A stretch of 6,271 nucleotides of DNA, taken from the NCBI GenBank assembly GCA_003563465.1, contig PWVH01000165.1, positions 1 to 6,271 on the forward strand, given 5' to 3'. The notes under the pieces were generated by a model. The model saw only the letters and a program-made list of their open reading frames with translations, searched no databases and had not been told where the DNA came from. Below, in pieces: positions 1 through 5,061 of this stretch; the first letter of the stretch is position 1, and each line of letters opens with the position of its first letter. Source of the DNA: Coriobacteriaceae bacterium. Lineage in GTDB: Bacteria; Actinomycetota; Coriobacteriia; Anaerosomatales; SLCP01. The translations under genes and the position numbers were made by a program.

Positions 1-1
1 G

Positions 2-724
2 ATGGAGTTCCTCGGCATACCTTATACGGGACCCGGCGTGACCGCTTCGGCGCTTGCGTGGGACAAGTCTGTCGCCAAGAGGCTCTTCGTGGCAGCGGAC
101 ATTCCCACCCCGAGGTGGATCACGCTTACCGCCGATGCCTTCAAGGAGATGGGCGCGGCGACTGCACTAGATCTCGTTCCGGAGACAGTGGGAGGGTTTC
201 CGGTGGTGGTGAAGCCTTCCAAGCAAGGCTCGGCTCTCGGTCTGGCGCGAGTTCACGCGGCCGAGGAGCTGCCGGAAGCTCTGTTGGCCGCCCTTTCGTT
301 CGGAGAGGTGGCTCTCGTGGAGAAGTGGATCGAAGGGGCCGAACTCGCAGTATCGGTGCTCGACATAGACGGCAAGCCGGTTGTTCTGCCGCCCGTGGAG
401 ATAGTGGCCAAGAGCGGGCTCTTCGACTTCAGTGCGATGTATACCCCTGGTGAGACGGACTACTACGTTCCGGCACGCCTGGCTGCCGAGACGGCCGCCG
501 AGGTCCTGCGGCTAGCACGTGAGGTCTACAAACTGCTCGGATGCCGAGACGTCAGCCGAATAGACCTGGTTGTGGACGCAGACGGATCTCCCTACGTGCT
601 CGAATCCAACACTTCACCGGGAATGACAGAGACTTCTCTTCTGCCGATGGCGGCGGAAGCGCAAGGCATGACCTTCCAAGACGTGGTAGAAAAGATAGTG
701 AAGGCCGCGCTCGAGAGGGCCTGA
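2..724 (+). CDS. ddl: D-alanine--D-alanine ligase, 5'-truncated by the window edge
   Basis: ATP-grasp ligase that joins two D-alanines in the cytoplasm to make the dipeptide for the peptidoglycan precursor. The visible 240 residues begin at the family's GIPYTGPGV segment, roughly residue 85-90 of a complete enzyme, so about the first quarter lies upstream and the ATG at base 2 is internal. Visible landmarks: the TASALAWDK segment (15-22), the ATP-binding lysine in VVVKPSKQGSALG (K71), EKW at 107-109, the flexible-loop tyrosine in FDFSAMY (Y147), R187 and D189, and the metal-binding ESNTSPGM block (201-208, E201 and N203). Y147 aligns with the loop tyrosine of D-Ala-D-Ala enzymes (Tyr216 in E. 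coli DdlB), which argues against a VanA-type D-lactate ligase. The residue before it is Met where many homologues have Lys. The C-terminus is complete, ending in TGA at 722-724. No obvious terminator follows. Confidence 0.96.
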   Translation: MEFLGIPYTGPGVTASALAWDKSVAKRLFVAADIPTPRWITLTADAFKEMGAATALDLVPETVGGFPVVVKPSKQGSALGLARVHAAEELPEALLAALSFGEVALVEKWIEGAELAVSVLDIDGKPVVLPPVEIVAKSGLFDFSAMYTPGETDYYVPARLAAETAAEVLRLAREVYKLLGCRDVSRIDLVVDADGSPYVLESNTSPGMTETSLLPMAAEAQGMTFQDVVEKIVKAALERA

Positions 725-846
725 TGGAAGAGCCTTCTGGATAGCACGACCGTTATCGGGTACATAGGTAAGTGTTTCCATCGGTCCGGATCGACCGGGC
801 TGTGGACGTGACAGGTGAAGGTCTCGGACGACGGAGGTGTTCGAGT
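725..846 (+). other. Gap between ddl and the YtxH gene, likely promoter region
   Basis: This 122-base gap separates ddl from the next gene. It is long compared with the tight spacing further downstream, so a separate promoter here is reasonable. The best sigma-70-like candidate I can find is TGGATA (738-743), 17 bases, then TACATA (761-766), which is a weak match. There is a 5-bp inverted repeat, CGGTC (782-786) with GACCG (793-797). No convincing intrinsic terminator for ddl is present. The reading frame of the downstream gene stays open back to a GTG at 772, but that extension has no ribosome-binding site and does not resemble the family. Confidence 0.3.
833..837 (+). promoter_or_regulatory. 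Ribosome binding site of the YtxH-like gene
   Basis: GGAGG lies 9 bases upstream of the ATG at 847. It is the best Shine-Dalgarno match in the area and decides the start: the 25-residue extension back to GTG 772 would place this site inside the coding sequence. Confidence 0.75.
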
Positions 847-1341
847 ATGGGTTACGACAGGCGTGGCGGTAGCGTATTCGGGGCGTTTCTCCTCGGCGGT
901 ATCGTGGGCGCGGTGCTCGGATTGCTGTTCTCCCCGCGCTCGGGCAAGGAGAACCGCGAGATGATCGCCGGGGCGGCCCAGAAGTACATGGACGAGGGCA
1001 AGGAGTTCTACGAGACTGGCCGAGCCAGGGTCACGGAGGTGTACGAGACGGGTCGCGGGACCGCCTCCGAGAAGGCCGAGGAGCTTCGCGGCAAGATCGA
1101 TGCGGCCAGAGAGCGGTTGAAGGAGCAGGTTGAGCACGCGTCCGACTCCGCACGAGAGAGGGTTCACGAAGCGGCCCCGGCTGCGAAGGAAAAGGTCGCC
1201 AAAGCAGGTACCGCCGTCAAGGGCAGCGTCGACAAGGCCGAGGGCAAGGCAGGCAAGGCCATAGACTACGTTGACGATAAGGCCAAGAAAGCTGCGGACG
1301 CCGCCGAGGACATATCGGAGGAAGCGGCGCCACAGTCCTGA
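847..1341 (+). CDS. YtxH-like membrane-anchored protein with hendecad-repeat tail
   Basis: A 164-residue protein of the YtxH type, small envelope proteins known mainly from Gram-positive bacteria and often linked with general stress. No enzymatic activity is expected. Residues 9-28 form one glycine-rich membrane helix (GAFLLGGIVGAVLGLLF), followed at once by the family's SPRSGKENRE junction. The rest has no signal peptide or cysteines and is highly charged and Ala/Lys/Glu-rich. From residue 54 to 152 it reads as nine 11-residue units, with hydrophobic or small residues at unit positions 1, 5 and 9 and often Arg/Lys at 6. This predicts a long amphipathic helix or a right-handed coiled coil resembling group 3 LEA proteins. 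The start at 847 is chosen for its good GGAGG site and because the protein begins with the usual MGYDRRGG lead-in to the helix. The PRC-barrel gene downstream may act in the same envelope or stress context, which is inference. Confidence 0.85.
   Translation: MGYDRRGGSVFGAFLLGGIVGAVLGLLFSPRSGKENREMIAGAAQKYMDEGKEFYETGRARVTEVYETGRGTASEKAEELRGKIDAARERLKEQVEHASDSARERVHEAAPAAKEKVAKAGTAVKGSVDKAEGKAGKAIDYVDDKAKKAADAAEDISEEAAPQS
1006..1302 (+). repeat. Coding region for nine tandem 11-residue repeats
   Basis: Residues 54-152 of the YtxH-like protein split into nine units of 11 without gaps, for example FYETGRARVTE, VYETGRGTASE, KAEELRGKIDA and ARERLKEQVEH. The first two share YETGR. Later units are diverged in sequence but keep the hydrophobic/basic spacing, so this is a protein-level repeat rather than a recent DNA duplication. 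Confidence 0.65.
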
Positions 1342-1364
1342 TATCCTTTTCTTGCGAACCTGAT

Positions 1365-1397
1365 GCAGGCCGGCCTCGTTCGCGACGGTCGGCCTGC
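1365..1397 (+). terminator. Strong hairpin between the YtxH and PRC genes, possible terminator
   Basis: GCAGGCCGGCC (1365-1375) pairs with GGTCGGCCTGC (1387-1397): 11 base pairs including one G-U, around an 11-base loop. It starts 23 bases after the YtxH stop codon. No T-run follows, so it is not a classical intrinsic terminator. It could be a U-tract-less terminator, a 3'-end stabilising stem, or a structure in the leader of the PRC gene. Confidence 0.4.
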
Positions 1398-1429
1398 CGC
1401 GTGTGTCTCCGTGTACCGAGGAGCGCTGA

Positions 1430-2143
1430 GTGAGCATGCGCCTGACCGATCTGGAAGACCTCTTGGTCATCGATGCTCGCGGTAAGGCCGTGGGCCGGGT
1501 GACCCGGGCCCTCTTCGATCCTATGGAGCCCCTGCTCGTGGGCTTCGAGGTCCGCATGAACCCGTTTGGACACTTCATCGAACGTCCCCGAAGGTACGTT
1601 GCGTTCAACGGAGTATCGGTCTCCTCCAAGAAGGTGCGCCTTTCGAAGGGCACGCCTCTCGAGAGGGTTCGGGGCCGGCGCTCGGGCGTGGACTGGGAAC
1701 AGGCTGTGGTGTGGCATGGGATGCCTGTGAAGACCACTTCCGGCAAAGCGATGGGATTCGTCGGAGACGCCGACATCGAATCTGACGGCCGCATATCCAG
1801 ACTCGAACTCACACGCGGCGTGACGAGCGATCTCGCAGTCGGAATCCGCGAAGTAGCCGGAGAGCACATCCTGGGCTTCTCGCGCGAGGCCGTGCGAGTG
1901 GTCGATGTCGAGGACGGAGTCGAGTTCAGCGGCGGGGTGGCGGCCGGAGCCGGCAAAGGCGCTGCGGTCGCTAAGGTCACGGCCGAGCGGGCTGCGGTCG
2001 GGGCCGCACGTACCGCTGCCGCAGCAGCACGGGCTGCCAAGAGCAGCAAGATAGGCAAGCGAGCCTCGGCGTCGTGGAAGGGTTTCGCACACGGCATCAA
2101 GGAAGGCATGTCCGAAGATGACTCCTCTGCGGGGAAAAGATGA
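1430..2143 (+). CDS. PRC-barrel domain protein, two barrels plus Ala-rich basic tail
   Basis: A 237-residue protein of the PRC-barrel superfamily, beta-barrel modules found in RimM, the photosynthetic reaction centre H subunit and many uncharacterised actinobacterial proteins. The first barrel is at about 5-75 (DLLVIDARGKAVGRVTRALF) and the second at about 97-160 (GMPVKTTSGKAMGFVGDADI, then HILGFSREAVRVVD). Residues 165-205 are almost entirely Ala, Gly, Val and Lys/Arg. The C-terminus is a basic helix ending in an acidic GMSEDD segment. There is no signal peptide or membrane helix. The GTG start at 1430 is preferred because GAGGAG (1418-1423) is 6 bases upstream; the ATG at 1436 would have 12 bases. 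The gene ends in an ATGA overlap with the acetyltransferase gene, so it probably opens a four-gene operon. The function is unknown; a membrane- or envelope-associated scaffold is only a guess. Confidence 0.82.
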   Translation: MSMRLTDLEDLLVIDARGKAVGRVTRALFDPMEPLLVGFEVRMNPFGHFIERPRRYVAFNGVSVSSKKVRLSKGTPLERVRGRRSGVDWEQAVVWHGMPVKTTSGKAMGFVGDADIESDGRISRLELTRGVTSDLAVGIREVAGEHILGFSREAVRVVDVEDGVEFSGGVAAGAGKGAAVAKVTAERAAVGAARTAAAAARAAKSSKIGKRASASWKGFAHGIKEGMSEDDSSAGKR

Positions 2144-2787
2144 CCAGGCGCCTTACAGCGCTCGGCCCTGAAGCCACATCGGGCGTTGGCAGCATCTGTG
2201 AGGGCTGTATCTACTGGGAATCGTCCGATGCACTCGAGGTGAGATGCAGCTCTGCCTGCGACCCCGAAAAGCAGCGGGAGTGGTTCGATCGAGTGCGCGA
2301 GGAATGGGGAGAGTGCGGAAGAGTGGCTACCGATGGCGACGAAGTGCTCGGATTCATCAAGTACGCCCCAGCCCGCTATTTCCCGCAGACGGATTGGTAT
2401 CTGGTGAAGGTGCCCGATCAAGCGGCGCCGTTGATCGCGTGTATGCACATCCGTGAGGAGGCGCGTAGCCGGGGCCTCGGCCGCGTGCTCCTGCAAGCCG
2501 CCCTGCGCGACCTCCACGCCCGTCGCGAACGCACCGTGTACGCCTACGCCCTGGCTTCCAGGACGGAGATGGACACCGTGCCGATGGTGGGCATGGATTT
2601 CCTCTTGCGAAACGGGTTCGTCGTCGACAGGCCGCACCCGGCCTACCCTCTCCTGCGGCTGGACCTGCGCTCCCTTGCAGCTTGGACGGAAAACCTCGAG
2701 GCAGCGCTCGAGTCGCTCCTTCTGCCCCTCGGCAAATCACGCAGGCTTCCCGTCCCTTCCATCGAGATGCGAGGATCGAATCGATGA
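2140..2787 (+). CDS. GNAT-family N-acetyltransferase with an N-terminal CxxC motif
   Basis: A 215-residue acetyl-CoA-dependent acyltransferase of the GNAT fold; the substrate is unknown. The acetyl-CoA pyrophosphate loop is RSRGLG (109-114) within CMHIREEARSRGLGRVLLQA, the usual motif A layout. The segment DFLLRNGF (153-160) fits motif B, the helix and strand that close the fold. DGDEVLGFIKYAP (65-77) is the central strand pair preceding it. Unusually, the protein begins with C-x-x-C (C20, C23) leading into IYWE, and further cysteines occur at 36, 40, 59 and 101. I recall similar CxxCxxWE openings in other actinobacterial acetyltransferases. About 35 residues follow the fold and contain a short helix. 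The ATG overlaps the TGA of the PRC gene (ATGA at 2140-2143), and the gene itself ends in an ATGA overlap with the next, pointing to translational coupling. Enzyme class is well supported; substrate is not inferable. Confidence 0.86.
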   Translation: MTRRLTALGPEATSGVGSICEGCIYWESSDALEVRCSSACDPEKQREWFDRVREEWGECGRVATDGDEVLGFIKYAPARYFPQTDWYLVKVPDQAAPLIACMHIREEARSRGLGRVLLQAALRDLHARRERTVYAYALASRTEMDTVPMVGMDFLLRNGFVVDRPHPAYPLLRLDLRSLAAWTENLEAALESLLLPLGKSRRLPVPSIEMRGSNR

Positions 2788-3287
2788 CAGCGGGCTCTTC
2801 CGAAGAGATGCAGGCCAAGCGCGTTCGGTCCGCCGAACGCGTGAGAGCTTACCTTGCCGAGCACGGCCTGGCCGAAGAGATCGTCACCTTCGAGCAGTCG
2901 ACCAAGACCGCCGAGATGGCGGCCGAGGCCATGGGCTGCGAGCTCGGACAGATAGTGAAGTCGCTGGTGTTCGTAGCTGGCGGCGCTCCGGTGCTCGCGC
3001 TGGTCGCGGGAGATCGCCGAGGAGACGCGAACGCGATCGCCCGTCTGATGGGGAGCGAGGACGCTCGCTTCGCCGACGCGGAGACGGTGCGTGCAGCGAC
3101 GGGTTATGCTATCGGGGCCGTGTCCCCTTTCGATCTTCCTGACGGCCTCGTCGTGCTCGCCGATGAGTCGCTCTCGCGTTTCGAGACCGTCTTCCCTGCA
3201 GCCGGTAGCGCTTCTTCGATGGTCAGGATCGGCCTTGCACGGCTTCTGGAGCTTACCGGGGCCACGGTGGCACGGATATCGCAGTGA
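2784..3287 (+). CDS. YbaK/EbsC-family aminoacyl-tRNA deacylase
   Basis: A 167-residue trans-editing enzyme of the YbaK/ProX/EbsC fold. These proteins hydrolyse mischarged aminoacyl-tRNAs such as Cys-tRNA(Pro) or Ala-tRNA(Pro) in the cytoplasm; which one cannot be read from the sequence. Visible landmarks: the lysine in IVKSLVFVAG (K59), matching the conserved catalytic-region lysine of YbaK; the strand LALVAGD (71-77); ATGYAIGAVSPFDLP (105-119), matching the family's TGY-GG-SP loop; and the final FETVFPAAGS (133-142) and ELTGATVARI (156-165) segments. Length is normal for a stand-alone domain, so this is not a piece of ProRS. The frame is open further upstream, but ATG 2784 is chosen because it makes an ATGA overlap with the acetyltransferase stop and has GAGGA (2771-2775) 8 bases upstream. 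It is third in the presumed four-gene operon; no link to the envelope genes is evident. Confidence 0.9.
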   Translation: MTAGSSEEMQAKRVRSAERVRAYLAEHGLAEEIVTFEQSTKTAEMAAEAMGCELGQIVKSLVFVAGGAPVLALVAGDRRGDANAIARLMGSEDARFADAETVRAATGYAIGAVSPFDLPDGLVVLADESLSRFETVFPAAGSASSMVRIGLARLLELTGATVARISQ

Positions 3288-3297
3288 GAGATGCGAG

Positions 3298-4425
3298 ATG
3301 AAGAGCTACGTAGTAGCACCTCCCAGGATCGAACCGAGGCCTTCACGGCTTCATCTGTCGGTCTTCGCGGTCGTGGCCGCGGCGCTCGTCGCTATCGTGA
3401 TGCCGTCGTTCCACGATACCGTCACGATTGCGGGAGAGGAGCACAGCGTTCCCCTCGGCACGACCGTCTCGGATCTCGTAGACGAGGGCGTGCTCTCGAG
3501 CGAGCCCGGCAACCTACTCGATGTCGAAGGCAGCGTTCTCATATGGGGAGGCGGCAAGGACCCCATCTACTTCGTGAACGGTCGCCTTTCTCCCGTCAAC
3601 AGAATCCTGGCCGACGGGGATCGCGTGTCCGTGCGACGCGGCAGCAACAAGGTCGAAGCTACCGAGTTGGTACGGGAATCGATCCCGATACCGCTCGAAA
3701 GACGCGGAGATGGGCCCTTGATCTCGCTCGAGAATCCCGGTGTCGTAGGCGTTCGCGGAACGGTGGTAGGTGCGGTTTCGGACAAGACCGTCACCTCTCG
3801 AGTGATCGAGCCTCCTCAGCCGATGGTCGTGAGGCGCTGGGTACCAGACCCCGGGTCGAGAGTGGTGGCACTCACTTTCGATGACGGCCCCTGGCCCGGT
3901 CAGACCGACCGCATCCTCGACATCCTCGCCGAGCATGACGTGCGAGCGGGCTTCTTCATGATCGGCTATCTTGCCGAGCGGTATCCAGAGCTTGCCATGC
4001 GGGTCGCCGAGGAAGGTCACGTCATCGGCAACCACACGCAAAGCCACAAGATCTTGAGCCGCGAGAGCCGCGAATCCGTAAGAGAACAGATCGTTGAAGG
4101 CAACCGTGCGCTGAAAGCGACAACCGGAGTGACGCCTGAGTGGTTCCGTCCTCCGGGCGGAGCTTTGAGCCCGAAGGTTCTGGAGGAGGCCCAGCGCGAG
4201 AACTTGAAGCTGGTGATGTGGAACGTAGACCCTCGTGATTGGCGACGTCCTGGAGTTCAGCCGATGCTAGAGGACCTACTGAGTCACATACGGCCGGGTT
4301 CGGTGGTGCTCCTGCACGACGGCGGAGGCGACCGGCGCCAGACCGTACAGATGCTTCCCCTGCTCATCGAAGAACTCAAAGAACGTGACTACACCTTCGT
4401 GACCCTGGACGAACTGAAAGAGTAG
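3298..4425 (+). CDS. Membrane-anchored polysaccharide deacetylase (NodB domain) with a G5-like ectodomain
   Basis: A 375-residue carbohydrate esterase family 4 protein, expected to act outside the membrane on acetylated glycan such as peptidoglycan. Residues 19-36 form a membrane helix or uncleaved signal after a short basic N-terminus. About 41-115 is a small beta-rich domain (TVTIAG, PLGTTVSDLVDEG, FVNGRLSP, ADGDRVSVRRG). About 122-178 resembles a G5 domain (ESIPIPLERR, VVGVRGTVVGAV, VTSRVI). The NodB domain from about 187 has all five motifs: TFDDGP (193-198, base D195 and metal ligand D196), HTQSH (246-250, two metal histidines), RPPGG (284-288), DPRDW (311-315) and LLHDGG (338-343, H340). 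Motif 3 has Gly where Tyr is common, a variant I believe also occurs in active family members. The start at ATG 3298 lies 10 bases after the YbaK stop and has a weak GAGAG (3286-3290). It is last in the operon and converges on the cyclo-ligase gene. Confidence 0.93.
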   Translation: MKSYVVAPPRIEPRPSRLHLSVFAVVAAALVAIVMPSFHDTVTIAGEEHSVPLGTTVSDLVDEGVLSSEPGNLLDVEGSVLIWGGGKDPIYFVNGRLSPVNRILADGDRVSVRRGSNKVEATELVRESIPIPLERRGDGPLISLENPGVVGVRGTVVGAVSDKTVTSRVIEPPQPMVVRRWVPDPGSRVVALTFDDGPWPGQTDRILDILAEHDVRAGFFMIGYLAERYPELAMRVAEEGHVIGNHTQSHKILSRESRESVREQIVEGNRALKATTGVTPEWFRPPGGALSPKVLEEAQRENLKLVMWNVDPRDWRRPGVQPMLEDLLSHIRPGSVVLLHDGGGDRRQTVQMLPLLIEELKERDYTFVTLDELKE

Positions 4426-4433
4426 CCGAACGG

Positions 4434-4457
4434 CGCCTGAGAACAGCCCGCTCAGCG
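4434..4457 (+). terminator. Weak hairpin between convergent genes, possible terminator
   Basis: The deacetylase and the cyclo-ligase converge with only 26 bases between them. CTGAG (4437-4441) pairs with CTCAG (4451-4455), and CG/CG outside adds two pairs across a one-base bulge; the loop is 9 bases. A short TTT follows at 4462-4464. The stem overlaps the cyclo-ligase stop codon. It is the only terminator candidate here and is not strong. Confidence 0.28.
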
Positions 4458-5039
4458 GTCCTTTGCCCTAGGGCGTAGCGTGCGCGAGGGAGTGACCAGC
4501 ACGTCCATGCCCACATCGTGATCGTGGGCGGGAATCCGCTCGAACACCTGGCAATCGAATGCGAGTCCTACCACGAGTGCATGGCTGAGGGCGGGAAGAA
4601 GCTGGTCGTAGTATCCGCCACCGTGGCCTACGCGCCGGCACGAGATGTCGAAGGCCACGCCAGGCACGATCGCCACGTCTATGTCTCCCGCATCAACGAC
4701 AGGGGTGTTCTCGTCGGGCTCCAGCAGCCCGAAAGGACCCTTCACCAGCGAAGAGTCGTCATCGACGCGATGCAGGGTGAGGCGTTCGGGGCCGGTGATA
4801 CGCGGAAAAGCAACGACTAGACCGCGCCTGCGGAGTTCGGCTACTGCCAGGGCGGGGTCGATCTCTTCAGGGGTCGCCCCATATGCCAGTACGAGCCTCG
4901 CGGTGGCGAGTTCAGGCAGGGCGAGAAGTCGCTCGGAGGCCGCGGCAGCATAGAGGGACCGGTCTTCGGCAGCGACTCCCTGGCGTGCCGCGCGCCCACG
5001 AACGCGCACGTCGCACTTGTCTTCGGATGGCAGCAGCAT
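4452..5039 (-). CDS. 5-formyltetrahydrofolate cyclo-ligase
   Basis: A 195-residue cytoplasmic enzyme that uses ATP to convert 5-formyltetrahydrofolate to 5,10-methenyltetrahydrofolate, returning the storage or by-product form to the one-carbon pool (MTHFS, YgfA, FAU1 family). Visible landmarks: an N-terminal basic helix (VRVRGRAARQGV, 11-22), LAYGATPEEIDP (51-62), the strand VVAFPRI (75-81), GPFGLLEPDE (101-110), and the signature PGVAFDISCRRVGHGGGYYD (126-145), whose GGGYYD is the nucleotide-binding loop. IPAHDHDVGMDVLVTPSRTL (169-188) is the usual C-terminal block. Two mild departures are Cys134 where Gly is common and GHGG rather than GYGG or GRGG. Length is normal. The start at ATG 5039 lies 22 bases after the HAD stop. 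No clear Shine-Dalgarno precedes it, and a hairpin covers it. The frame continues upstream inside the HAD gene, but that stretch does not look like this family. Confidence 0.93.
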   Translation of the reverse strand: MLLPSEDKCDVRVRGRAARQGVAAEDRSLYAAAASERLLALPELATARLVLAYGATPEEIDPALAVAELRRRGLVVAFPRITGPERLTLHRVDDDSSLVKGPFGLLEPDENTPVVDAGDIDVAIVPGVAFDISCRRVGHGGGYYDQLLPALSHALVVGLAFDCQVFERIPAHDHDVGMDVLVTPSRTLRPRAKDR

Positions 5040-5055
5040 GCTACGCAGCGTAGCA
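5039..5055 (-). promoter_or_regulatory. Hairpin over the cyclo-ligase start codon
   Basis: TGCTACG (5039-5045) and CGTAGCA (5049-5055) are perfect reverse complements separated by only CAG. In the minus-strand mRNA the 7-bp stem ends on the A of the AUG at 5039. It fills most of the 22-base gap after the HAD stop codon, where a ribosome-binding site would normally be. It may limit start access until a ribosome finishing the HAD gene disrupts it, but this role is inference. Confidence 0.45.
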
Positions 5056-5061
5056 GTTCGG

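Noticed and set aside
774..802. Possible SigB-type promoter (GTTTCC then GGGCTG) upstream of the YtxH gene
   Set aside because: The spacer of 17 bases is too long and the second box is a poor match to GGGTAT.
772..846. GTG start extending the YtxH-like protein by 25 residues
   Set aside because: The extension would bury the good GGAGG site at 833-837 inside coding sequence and is not like the family N-terminus.
1217..2092. A 291-codon minus-strand frame opposite the YtxH and PRC genes
   Set aside because: Composition is Arg/Pro/His-rich with no recognisable domain; it is a shadow of the plus-strand genes.
592..2637. A 681-codon open frame on the minus strand, antisense to ddl, YtxH, PRC and GNAT genes
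   Set aside because: Its translation is low-complexity and matches no family I know, it crosses four well-supported plus-strand genes, and long antisense frames are expected from GC-rich codon bias.
2682..2783. Upstream start extending the YbaK-like protein by 34 residues
   Set aside because: It overlaps the acetyltransferase end deeply, is basic and non-homologous, and ATG 2784 has both an ATGA overlap and a ribosome-binding site.
3091..3297. Upstream start extending the deacetylase by 69 residues into the YbaK gene
   Set aside because: The extension is a frame shadow of YbaK coding sequence; ATG 3298 gives a normal short basic N-terminus before the membrane helix.
4465..4474. Perfect 10-base palindrome GCCCTAGGGC
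   Set aside because: It lies within the cyclo-ligase coding end, has no loop for an RNA hairpin, and a palindrome this short is expected by chance in GC-rich DNA.
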